In this document: positions 1 through 11,900 of the stretch, in pieces
Position numbering within the stretch: the first letter of the stretch is position 1
Layout: the number at the start of each line of letters is the position of its first letter
From: Heterodera schachtii
Taxonomy: Eukaryota; Nematoda; Chromadorea; Rhabditida; Heteroderidae
Length of the DNA stretch: 64,000 nt
NCBI GenBank assembly: GCA_023374025.1
Contig: SIJG01000007.1
Location: 2,422,636 to 2,486,635 of the forward strand
Direction: 5' to 3'
The notes under the pieces: generated by a model
The model's input: the letters and a program-made list of their open reading frames with translations, nothing else
Told to the model about the DNA's origin: nothing
The model's database searches: none
Translations under genes and position numbers: made by a program

Positions 1-231
1 TGCTTTAAAATGTAAATAAATAATTTGTAACATCAGCAGAAGAAAGCCATCATCATTCATAACAAAAAAAACGTTTTCTTTTGATCGGGTTCCCTTTTTT
101 TGCGCATTTTTTGGCACATTGATCTACCATCGTACTTGGAATACCTGATCAGTGACTTAATTCATTAATCCATTTATCCTACACAAATTTATTTTTCAAT
201 CTTTTCCTGGGTTTATTTTTTAAAGAGAAAT

Positions 232-366
232 TTGGTGTCCATTTTTCCGTTGTCCAATTTTCCTTTGGTGTCCAAAATTCCGGCGGTGTCCAGTTTTCCG
301 CTTGGTGTCCAATTTTCTGGTGTCCAATTTTCCGGTGTCCAATTTTCTGGTGTCCAAATTACCGGT
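232..366. repeat. Short tandem array, unit about GGTGTCCAATTTTC
   Basis: Eight units of a 14-18 base motif beginning GGTGTCC or TTGTCC and continuing AATTTTC or AATTTTCC follow each other with small insertions. The last four units are the most uniform. It is a minisatellite-like array in non-coding DNA, and nothing suggests a gene function. Confidence 0.75.
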
Positions 367-422
367 CCCCCCCTACCCTATTCATATACAATATAAATAT
401 ATTATTTGTCTAATCTTATGTT

Positions 423-536
423 GATTCCGATTTTCCGAAAAATTTTTAGGCCTCGGAATTCACGATTCCCAAAAATGTTTGGGCCTCGAAATTCCGATTC
501 CCAAACAATTTTTGGGCCTCGGAATGCCATCCCTGA
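423..536. repeat. GGAATTCC-rich interspersed element (relative of the one at 33983-34103)
   Basis: The segment repeats 'ggcctcggaattc' and 'gattcccaaa' blocks and ends in 'ggaatgccatccctg'. That end is the reverse complement of the left end of the 33983-34103 element ('cagggatggaattcc'). The left boundary here is less clear. It is probably a small non-autonomous element. Confidence 0.45.
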
Positions 537-1819
537 TGTGAAGCCCTTATACAATAATAGAGAATATTAGATAAAAAAGCATAAATATGCATGAAAATTA
601 CACAAATTATGCAATTTTAAATTGAATTAATGTTTTTTTCAATTAAAATTTATTGCCTTTTTATCGGTTCACATGAATGGTGTAATTAGTAGCTAAACAA
701 AAAAAAAAGTGGTGGTTGATTGGTTGTCCCGAGTTCGGCAGATGTTTTTGCCAATTTTGGAACAAAATGCGCTGTTTTCGCGAAAATGAATGACTAATTG
801 GGCATGGCAATTTTGTCATTGGAAAACCCGATATTTTCTCATATTTTTAATGTAATTTAATTAAAATAAATGAATTTTAAAAATTTGGTACTCCAAAATG
901 GTCGGAAAAGCGGTCAGAAATGTTTTGAGTAATTTTCAAATTATTGAGACGTTAAAAATTGATCAAATAATTTTTTTTTTGCATTTTCATTTTAAAAAAT
1001 CGCAATTTTTAAAATAAAGTATAATTAATTTTTTATTTTTCAATTTTAAAAGAATTTCATCTAATGAAGTTACAGTAAATGTTGTGCTAATGAGTTAAAT
1101 TCAAAATTTTTGGATTTAATGAATTGCCGGCGCCTTTTCTGTTGGAAATGTGTCAATTTAAATACAGCTGTGTCACGTTCTTGGTTGGCTGTTTTTATTA
1201 AAAAAATTTTTTAAATTCTCAGAAATATATTTCATTAATTAAAGAAAATTAAAAAAAACAAATAAATATTAATGCAGTAAAATAATTAACGAAATAATTC
1301 ATCAAAATGAATCCACCACCCTCACAAATAATGGAAAATTTTCATTCATTGGGGAGGCAAATTAAGCTAGATTTGTACCTGACATTTTCAAATTTTCTGA
1401 ATTGCTCTGATTTAACAAGAAAATATGTATAGAAAAAGCAAATAAAAAAAATATTTAAAAATAAAACATTTAAAAATTGACGACTGTTTTTTGTTTTTAT
1501 TTCCCAATCACTAAATAAAACTAAAGTTTTTTTTTTAATTTTTGTATATTGGCACACGAAAAATTTAACAAAATTTAATTTTCTGCCAAGCCGAGACTTT
1601 TTGATTTTATTTTCTCTGATTAATTTAGCGAAGAAATTTTGTTTTATTTTTAAAAGCAAATTGAACCATATTTTACATAGATTTTTTAGGATGGGATATC
1701 ATAAAAATAGGACAATTAAAGGAAAATAAAATTTTATCTTCAATTCACAGAGTTTAAAAAAGAGATGGGCACAAATAAAACAGGAACAGTGAAAAACAAA
1801 AACAGTTTAATACTACAAC

Positions 1820-3294
1820 TCATCGTCCAACCAGGTCATCGGCTTGCGCTCCGCTTTTTTTAACGAATTTGGGGTCCACAATGAGTTGGGCCATTGTTTC
1901 GTCGTCTTTGGTGGTGCATTTGTACTCCCCGTGGTCCTCAATGAGAACATTGGTGATCAGCAGACGACGACGGCACCCAGCCCGTTGCTATAAACAAGAA
2001 GCATCAATAAAATACACACCTAGTAAAAAAAAAATGAAATATTTGGCAAAAAATAAATTAAATAAAAATTTTAGATAAATAAAATAAAAACATTGTTTAA
2101 AAAAATGGTTTTGTTTCTGACTTTTCTAATATATTTGTTGTGTCCCCGGGTTTAAGGCTTTAAGCCATTTCAAATTACCATTTTAAGAGAGAGGGATTTA
2201 TTGAAGGAAAAGCATTGACAAATAATTATATGATAAAAACCAGAAATAAGTTTGAGTCAACAACAAACTCAGAGCATTTTGGGTGGCTCACAATCAGTGC
2301 AATTGGTTATTTGGGAGAGAATTGCCAAAGGCAAGGAATGGCACAGACTGACCCACCGCAGACATATCGCAGCCCCCGAGGGAGAAATATACACTGGCAC
2401 AATGGGGATGGACTTTGGATGGGATGAGGGGTAATGAAGGTAAAACACAAAGGGAATGATGAGAGAGATGGATGGCATATGCAACAGAAGTGAATAGGAA
2501 GAAATTGCACGATAACATTGGAAATGAGAGGGGTAGGATTTGCTTGAGATGGGACGAACAGAGGGACAAGTTTATGACGGGGATTGGGTCGTGGAAAATA
2601 GGGCAATTTACATTATGCACAAAATATGAAATTTTGAATGCTGCGGATACAGCAATATTTTTTAAAGCATTTGAATTGAAGAATTTGTGCGCTATTTTTG
2701 GTTTAAATTATGGAAATACCCATACTTATGGATTTTTGGGATTAAATGAATCCCAAAATAGGTAATTTAAACTCCTACTCAATTTTTGAAATTAATCTTT
2801 CACAACACAAAAATATGAATGTATTCTTTGATTAGCAAGAGATTTGCCCCCTCCTTCCCACCTTAATGTGCCGCCCGTCCATCCCGATCTTGGCACCGTC
2901 ATGGAACCATTTCACATCGATTTCCTTGTCGTTCACATGGCATTCAAATGTGGCATTTTCCTTTTCGGCGGCACGCTGCGATTTCAACGGCACAACAAAT
3001 GGCTCCTCCACCACAGACACTTGGCTCCGTGCCGGTGTGCCGGATGTGCTCAGGTCCTTTAAAAAATAGAAATAAAAAAGGTTACAATAACTTTGAAATT
3101 TGTTTTTTTACCAAAATTGCCATCCTTTTTGTCACCACCGCCATGTCCTGTCGCTTCTCCTCGTTTTTGTCCACCTCGTCCGGTGCCTCTTCGCCCGCAG
3201 CGCAAGCCGCCTGCTGCCGCCTGTGCCGGCCGGTCCTCCGCGGTGCTGCCAACGCGTCGCCTTCCGCTACCGGACGCGGTCCGCTCCTGTTCAT
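1820..3294 (-). CDS. Twitchin-like gene, exons 22-24, or a separate short single-Ig gene starting at 3294
   Basis: Exon 22 (3112-3286, or from an ATG at 3294) encodes an R/A/E-rich linker. Two frames are open across it. The frame starting MNRSGPRPVAEG joins in phase to exon 23. Exon 23 (2862-3056) encodes DLSTSGTPARSQ, then SVVEEPFVVPLKSQ, ATFECHVND and VKWFHDGAK. Exon 24 (1820-1987) completes the Ig with RRRLLITNVL, EYKCTTKDD and MAQLIVD and ends VKKSGAQADDLVGR-stop. Exons 23-24 duplicate exons 10-11 with the same intron position. Because exon 21 upstream holds a stop, an independent gene of about 190 residues starting at 3294 is a reasonable alternative. Confidence 0.6.
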
Positions 3295-6200
3295 GATTTT
3301 TTAATACATTTAAATATTTAAAAGAATATTTTAAAAAAAGAAAATACAGTAAAAACAAAAATACTCCGTTAAAATTAATTTCTAAAAAAATTCAAAAAAA
3401 CCATTCCTAATTGTTTTACAAATATGCCCCTCTCATCATTTTCTGTTTACAAAAATATTCCAAATGTTTTGCACCTTCAATGACCCCTCGGGCAGTGCAG
3501 GGCGATCGACCACCTTCAAGCGCAAGTCCACCGAAGCAGAGCCGAAATCATTCACAATGCCATGGAATAAGTGCCGGTGTCCGATAGTTCGCATTTCGGG
3601 TAGCACAGCTGGATGAGAGTGTCTAAAAATGGGAGAAAAAAATGTGAAAATGAAAAATAAAAAAAAAATAGATCCCCCCCCCCGTCGTTTCCCCCCCGTG
3701 TCGTTTCCCCCCCGTCGTTTCCCCCCCAGGCTAGAAATTTTTCATAAAAAAATTCTTAGGAATTTTCTTAGTACGAAAATTTCAAGAAAAAAAATTTTTT
3801 GAGAAATTTTTCAGTGGTTTTTTAGAAATTTCGTGATGAACTGCTAAGTTTTTCAAAAATTTTCTAAAAAAAAAATGTTTTCTTGAAATTTTCGTACTAA
3901 GAAAATTCCTAAGAATTTTTTTATGAAAAATTTCTAGGTTTGAAAATTTTTTTAAAAACAATTTTTTGGGGGGGAAACGACGTGGGGGGGAAACGACCCG
4001 GGGGGGAACTGGCGGGGGGGAAACGACGGGGGGGAACTGGCGGAGGGGAAACGACCGGGGGGGGGGGAAATAAAGTGCACCCAGCCGCACCGCCGTCCCC
4101 CTCCAAAAAAAAAAATTTTTTAAAAGCGAGCCGCAAAAAAAATCTGTTTGAAAAAAGGTCGTCAAATTCATGGCTTGACCATTTCGCAAAATTGGCCGCT
4201 GACCCCCCCCCCCCCCCCCCCCCCCCCCGTCGACCCCCTCCTTCCAGACCATTTCGAATAAATTTTGGTTGACCCCCCACCCCCCTTTTTAAATGTATGG
4301 CTCTGCGCCTCCACCCAGTTAAGTGCCAGGATTGCGCGTTCACTTACCGCCGGTTTTATGCTTATTAGCGCGTGGGTCGTGACGCGGATCCATCGCTTCG
4401 CCATTCTTGCTCCATAAGAATTTCCGCCGTGAAGAAATCGCTGCGTAGGGCACCAGCAGCTTGGCCTGTTCACCCACCAGCACAGTCATGTCGCATGCAA
4501 ACAGTCCCTTGGTGATCAACGGCTTACAGGAGGATTGTGTGGCAGCAATTGGCACAGAGTTGTCGCTCCACTCGCCTCGGCCCGCCGCGTTCACTGCGGC
4601 CACGCGGAACTCGTACATGTGCTGCGGTTCGACGCGGGTCACCTTTAGTGATGACAATTTTTAGTGGTTTTTTTAGACAAATTTCAAGTATCATTTACCC
4701 CCGGAAAAGTTTTTGAAAAAAAAAATTTAAACCTTGAAAATTTTCAAGAAATATTAGAAATTTTTTATAAAAAAACACCAAAAAAATTTTTTTTGTTTGG
4801 AAAACTAACGATTTTTTCAGTTTTGCAAAAAAATTGCTGAAAATCTCATAAAAGTTTTCTTTAAATTTCTAATTGTAAATTTAAAAAAATTACGGAGGGG
4901 GGGTGGGATGAAACGAGGGGGAGGGGGACGAACGGCTCCTGTTTGCCCCCACCTTGAATCGTGTGTCCGGCACATTGCCAAATGCTTCCTTCTCCCACAG
5001 CGCAGCGTTGGTAGTGGAAGCCTTCTCCCACAGCTTGGTGCCACGCTCGCGTATCTGCAGCTCGTAGTCAGTGATCGGTGTGCCTCTGTCCCGCAACGGT
5101 CGTGTCCATTGGAGCATGATTGCGTTGTCGGTGGTGTACAGTGGCTTCGGTGGGCCGGGCCGCCATGGCACATTCAATGGCGCCTTGGCCAGCAGCGGTT
5201 CGTCCGCGCAGCGCACCTAAAAAATTGGAAAATATTAACTCATTATTTCAACAAAAAGCAAAAGTTTCATTAAATGTTATTTAATAAATTTTAAAATAAA
5301 TAAAAAATTCCAAACATTTTAATTATAAAATTAAATAAATTTGAAATAAAATCAATTAGCAAATTTCATTCAAATTTTCAAAATTTCCACGAGGCGCCTG
5401 CTTATTGGCACCATCGGATCTCGCCACCCTCCAAAAAAAAATTTAAAAAAAATTTTTTTCCTCAAAATTCCCAATAAATAATTAAAAAACACCGAATCTT
5501 CTCACCGTGTTTTTGCGACGTGGAGGTGTCAATTCTTGCTGCAATAAAAATAAAATGATTAAACTTTTTTTTCATTTTTTTGTTTTTGTTTAACCAACCA
5601 CTGCATGGCGTCCAAGGGGGTCAATGCTGCGGCTTCCTTTCTGGCACTTTTCGGTCTGCGCGACTCGCTGCGACGGGCGGTGGAGGACAATGGTTGTTGG
5701 TCTGTTGAGTCTGAAACAAAATGCATTCTTTTAATAAAACATATTCTATATAAAATTATGTGAAAAATATAATTATCTAATTTGAAAAAAAGCAATAATT
5801 TATTTTCTTTAATATGAAATAATTATTTAAAAAAAAATTAAAAATTTTTATAAATTTTATATTATAAATATATATACAATTTAAAAAAAAAATATATATA
5901 TTTTAAATAAAATGAAAGTATTAATTTGATAAAAAAGTAAATTTTAAAAATTAAATTAAAAACCAAAAAATGTCCGTGGAAAATGTTTAACTCTTTTTTT
6001 TGTCCGCCCCGTCCAAAACATACCCTCCACAGTGACAAATGAATTGGTGGGCACTCCGTTCGCTTCGCATGAGTACTTGCCGCTGTCGTCCGGGTCCGGG
6101 TTGTTGATGATCAGCGTAATGGACTGTTTGTCGATCAGAATTTTGTACTTGAGACCGTCCGAGAACAGCTCCTTGCGGCCCTTGTACCAGTGCACTGAAA

Positions 6201-8899
6201 AAATAATAATTTTGAAAAGAAATACTTGAAAAAAATTATTGTAAAAATTCACTAAACTTTTTTAGCATTAAATTATTATTAAATCAGTAAACAATCGCTT
6301 TCTAAAAATTAAAAGAAAGTTTTTCTCAATTTTAAAATAATGAGAACTGATCGATTTTTCAAAAATAATTGTTGTCAATTTTTATAAATCATTTAATCCA
6401 TGGCTTTTCACCTTTGGCATTGGCGCGCGAGTATTTGCATTTCAGCTCGGCAATTTTGTTCACCTGCTGCTGAAATTGCAACTTTGCTGGCAATGGGTCC
6501 ACCCATCGCTCTTCACGCTCTTTGGGCTGAAAAATTTTTTAGGTAAATTTATTTTTAAATATTTAATTTTCATTTTTGTCGATATATTGAAAACCCAAAA
6601 ATTTTAGGCACCAAGGGAGTCCAGAAATTAAAAAAAAAATTTGATCCAAATACTAATTTTGGTGAAAATTTTGGCTAGAAATGGTGTGAAAAAATGTCGG
6701 AGACTTTTTTTTTTAAATTTAATAGTTTTTCCATGAAAAAAGCACAAAAAAAAGAGCCACCCCCTCTCTTGCAAACTTTTCGTTTGACCCCCCTCCCTCC
6801 CTTTCAAATTTATTCCCACCTCAACCGCCGGGATGTCGTCATCGCTTTCGACCACATATTCGTCTTCATCAACGTCTGATGATTCGGTTTCATGCTCATC
6901 ATTGGCGAGCCGAAGTGCCTTAATTTTACGGATTTATTAAATTAGTAATATTTTGACCAAAATTTATATTATATTTTTTTGAAAAATTTTTTTCTTCAAA
7001 TTCAATTAGAAAAAATGTATTTATCTGACTCAAGCCAGGTTTGACTTCAATTTTTTTTTTGCACAAATCAATAAAACAATTAAATTATAATGTGTTTTTA
7101 TTCAATTTATGACAAATATATTAAAAAACTTTTATTTAAAAATTATAAATAAAAAGTATTTGCAATTTAAATTCTGTAATATATTTATTAATTAAAAATA
7201 TTTCTCTTTAATTTTGAAGTTAATTAAAACACATAATTATTTTATATAAAAAATAAAATAAAAAATATTCACATTTAAATTCTGCGAAATTTTTTAAATT
7301 TTAAATTAATTCATAAGTAGCTTATTTATTTTAATCTTGATAAAAGTCATTTTTTGTTTAAAATTTTTTAGAAAATTTTGTTTTCACTAATTTTGATTTT
7401 TCAAAAAAAATAATATAACATTTCGTTTCAAAATTTTCACCGGGGATGCCTATTAGTGAACCTCCCACATTTGACCCCCCCCCCCCCCCCCCCCCGCTTC
7501 CCCTCAAATTTATTCCCACCATTTCCGCCGCTATCTCGTCAAACAGCTGCTGCGACTTCTCATTGGCGCCGCGCAAAAATGCCTTAATTTTATGACATTT
7601 AAATTAAACATTTTTAACAAAAATTTTCATTAACTGTTTTTTCAAGATTCTTTTTAATGATTTCATTAACTAATTCAATTGGATTCAAAACCAAATTTAC
7701 TCAAGTTTAATCAATTAACTTAACTGATGCTATTAATGAATTAAATTGGATTCATTCCAAATTAATCAAGTTCAATCAAATTTTTATATAAAAATTGGCT
7801 TTAAATATTCACAAAATAATGACTTACGCAACTGTCCGACGTTACGTCCAGTGTGTCCACCGGCCCCTTGGGCGTTTTCGGCTTTCCCTTGACCACCAAT
7901 TCAAAGGCTGCCTCCGTCGACACTCCGCCAGTGTTCTCCAATTTCAGTGACCATTTGCCAGCCTCACTCTTCTGCGGATTCTTGAACACAATATTTGCCA
8001 CAGTGCCGTTGATGATCACCTGAAAACATAACATATACAACAAGCTCAAGCAGTATAACGCAATGTAACAATTTTAAAACTGAAATATAAAAAAAATTTA
8101 TAAGAAATTTAAAAAAAAATTTTTTTTGAAAAAAATCTTAGCAATTCACAATAAAATTTATAAAGCGCAGAAAAAATATTGCATTTTCGTAATTGAAAAA
8201 ATTCTTAAAAAAACTGTTTATAGGCAAAATTTCAAAATAGTTCCAAATTTTTAAGCATTCGTGATTTTCCCCCGCTTTTCAAACTCGCCTCAACAAGGTC
8301 CTTCATTTTGCTCAGGTCCACCGGCTTTCCGTTGCGCAACAAAATCGGCTTCGGATCGCCCCGGCGCGTGCCCTTCACTTCAAACGGCACTTTGATCTGC
8401 TTCTGCTTTCCCGCTTCACATTCAAATTTCTTCAACGGGTCCACAATGAGTTGGGCCATTGTTTTGTCGTCTTTGGTGGTGCATTTGTATTGCCCTTGGT
8501 CCTCAATGAGTAAATTGGTGATCAGCAGACGACGATGGCATCCAACCCGTTCTTCCTGTAAAACAACAAGCATCAATAAAATACACACATAGGAAAACAA
8601 AATGAAATTTGGCAAAAAAAAAGAAAGAAATTTTAAAAAATGTAAAAAATGTTAAAAAAAACTATTTATTTTATTTGTGATTATTTCCTAAAATTAAATG
8701 TAAATTAATATTTTATTTAAATGGTAGGCATTTTGGAATGAAGAATTCGAGATAGTTTTTTCTATCTATATTTAGAGACTTTAGGATTAAATGAATCCCA
8801 AAATAATTTAAACTCCTACTCATTTTTTTGAAATTAATCTTTCTTCTCGCTTTTTCACTTTTTTCTTTCCTCTTCTTTTTTCTCCTTTTTCCTCTTTTG

Positions 8900-8934
<35 letters not shown>

Positions 8935-11900
8935 CTTGCGCAGGTATGCTTTCATAATACAAAAATATGAATGTATTGTTTGATTAGCAAAATATATTGC
9001 CTCCTTCTTACCACCTTAAAATGCCGTCCATCCATCTTGATCTTGGCATCGCCATGAAACCATTCCACATCGATGTCCTCGTCGTTTACAACGCATTCAA
9101 AAGTGACATTTTCGTTTTCGTTTGCACTCTGCGATTTCAACGTCTCAACAAAGTCACGGGGCTCCTCCACCACAGACACTTGGCATTTGCTGGAGAATTT
9201 TGTACCAGAATTTAAATGAAAATTAATTTTAAAAAATAGTAACATTTTTGGTTCGTGGCAAATGCGTCAGTGGAAAAGGTGTCAGTAATACAGTATTTTT
9301 AAAATAAAGTTACTGTAGCATTAAGTATTGTATTACAAAAGGTCAAAATTGTCTAATAATTTTGTTCTGTTTTTCAATTAATTTTTTAAAGGTCAAAATA
9401 ATTAAAACTTTCACAAATCCCTAAAAATAAATAATGATTTCAGGTAATATTACTACCGTATCTCAATTTAAAAAAATACTGATTCGCTGACGCATTTTCC
9501 ACTGACCCAATTTCCGTTCGAGATTTTTATTTAATCGAAAAATTGAATTGTCAATATTTTCTTTTGCTATATTTTTAAATTTGTGTCACCACCAAAAAAG
9601 AAGATGCAGTGAAATTTTTTTTGTTGCAATTTCAGTCAAATTAAAAAGAAAATTAGTGAAATTCAAAAAAAATTTTCTGGTGGCAGCTGTTTTTTGGACA
9701 TACACTTGGCATTTACTTGAAATTTTTGTGTCAAATTACAATGTGTGAATTAAAAAATTCAGCAAAATCCCACCTGTTCACGTCTTTGTTGACAGTTGCG
9801 GTCCACATCCCTTGATCAATTCGTTCAACAACACGGATGGTCAATGTGAAGCGTCCAACCGCATCATTCTCAATTTGATAGCGCGGATCATCACTGAAAT
9901 ATTGGATCATTTAATCATTTTAAATAAAAAAATTATTACAATTTAAAATAATTTTAATAAAAAATTTCTTACACGTCAATTGGCTTTCCGTCCCTTTGCC
10001 AAACCAACGGTGCCCTGGGACTGTTCAATTTGCATGTCAATACGCCTGGTTTGGTGCGGTAAATGTCCATGGTATTCGGCAACGGTGTCAAGAACACATA
10101 TTTGATCGATGGCCCTTAAATTTGGTAAGCATTTTTCTGATCAGTTTGATTGAAAAAGAATTTGGGAATATTTGGAAATCTTTTTAAAATTCATTCTATT
10201 TTATAGCTTGGCAAAACTGTTCTCCTCTGATTAACCTCTCTTTAAAAGCCAACAAAATTCCAAAAAGTATGAAAAAAGGCCAGGGACGGTCCCAGCTGGG
10301 GGATATGTACTGAATTTGGTTGATTGTTACTGGAAAATAGTGATTGATTAGTTCTAACTGATTTGCGGCCCTGTTTTGTCCTCCGACCCGCCCAAAACAT
10401 ACCCTCCACAGTGACAAATGAATTGGTGGGCATTCCGTTCGCTTTGCATGTGTACTTGCCGCTGTCGTCCGGGTCCGGGTTGTTGATGATCAGCGTGACG
10501 GACTGTTTGTCGAGCAGAATTGTGTACTTGAGACCGTCCGAGAACAGCTTCTTTCGGTCCTTGTACCAGCGCACTGAAAAAATAATAATTTTGGAAAGAA
10601 ATGCTTGAAAAAAAATTAATTATTTTTTGTAAAAATTTTCGAAATTTTTTTTACTTTTTTGGCATTTAAATTATTATTAAAAATCAGTAAACAATCGCTT
10701 TTTAAAAATTAAAAGAAAGTTTTTCTCAATTTTTAAATAATGAAAATTGATCAATTTTTCAAAATTAATTTTTCTCAATTTTTTATAAAATCATTAAAAT
10801 CCATGGCTTTTCACCTTTGGCATTGGCGCGCGAGTATTTGCATTTCAGCTCGGCAATTTTGTTCACCTGCTGCTGAAATTGCAACTTTTCTGGTAATGGG
10901 TCCACCCATCGCTCTTCACGCTCTTTGGGCTGAAAATTGTAAAATATTTTTTTTATTAAAATTCCACCAATATGCATGAAAAAAGAGGTTCAGAAAAAAA
11001 GAAAAATTTAAAAAATGAGATTTTTAAAAATTGCAAAACAAATAACAGGGGAATTTGAGGGGGCGACGTTATGAAAACATGTTTTAAAAAAATCGAAAAA
11101 TTTTCAAAAAAAAAAATTTCCAAATAGAGCAGTTTTTTAAAATTTCTGTGTATAAGAATTTTAAAAAATTAGTCACTTACGTCAACAGCGACTGGCGGCA
11201 CTTCTTCAGCTGGATCCTCGCCATCCGATTCGTCTAACTGTAATTGGGTTTAAAAAAATTAAATAAATTTAATTTTACAAATAATTAAAATTTTAAGTTT
11301 ACTTTAATTTTCTTTAATTTTATCAATTATTTAAACAAATCGTTTAATCATTAAACACTTTTTTTATTTTCATAATTGTAAAAAAAATATGTTATTTTCG
11401 GGCCTAAACTTTGTAAGAGCCTTTTTCCATAAATAATTAGTTACATTCTAATTGGTCGATCCAAATTTAAATAAAAAAGTGGACAAGAATAGGAAAATAA
11501 AACCTTTCGTTTTTTAAATCAGAAAAAATTCCTCAAAATGGTTTAAAACACAACAGATTTTTCACGTAAAATTTAATTGCGGCCCTGAAGCGCAAAAAAA
11601 AAAATTGCTGAACATTTTTTATGGCTTAAATTTCACCACCCAAAAACTTACATTGAGCACGCGTCGACGGGTCATCCGATCAGGGGGATGCGTCACACGA
11701 GCAGGGGCACTGCACGCCCTCTTATGATTTGAAAGTGATTTTTTTGAGTCGAAAGATTGTTCACAACTCGGGCAAGGAACTTTCTAAAAATTGTAAAATT
11801 CTGTTAATTTATATTTTCAGAAAATATGTTTTTCATGCATTTCAGTTCTTTTACAGTTAGGAAATAAATATGATTGTGCATATTTTTGACAACTTTTTTA

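Larger units (their letters stand above)
1..1740. other. Gene-free AT-rich flank downstream of the twitchin-like gene
   Basis: No exon-like sequence is visible here. The stretch is AT-rich, with A and T homopolymers, and holds two repeats annotated separately (a GGTGTCC array and a GGAATTCC-type element). The open frames in it are made of K/N/F/I codons and carry no recognisable motif or splice context. It lies 3' of the minus-strand gene that stops at 1820. Confidence 0.6.

Noticed and set aside
1342..1659. Minus-strand open frame of 105 codons rich in K, F, N and I
   Set aside because: Low-complexity translation of AT-rich DNA, with no motif, splice context or composition shift.
2844..3321. 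Several plus-strand open frames opposite the twitchin-like exons
   Set aside because: They are antisense shadows of the GC-rich Ig and linker exons, which have clear Ig homology on the minus strand.
5395..5445. Possible extra exon reading VARSDGANKQAP between exons 18 and 19
   Set aside because: Splice signals are weak, and exon 18 and exon 19 already join in phase 0 without it.
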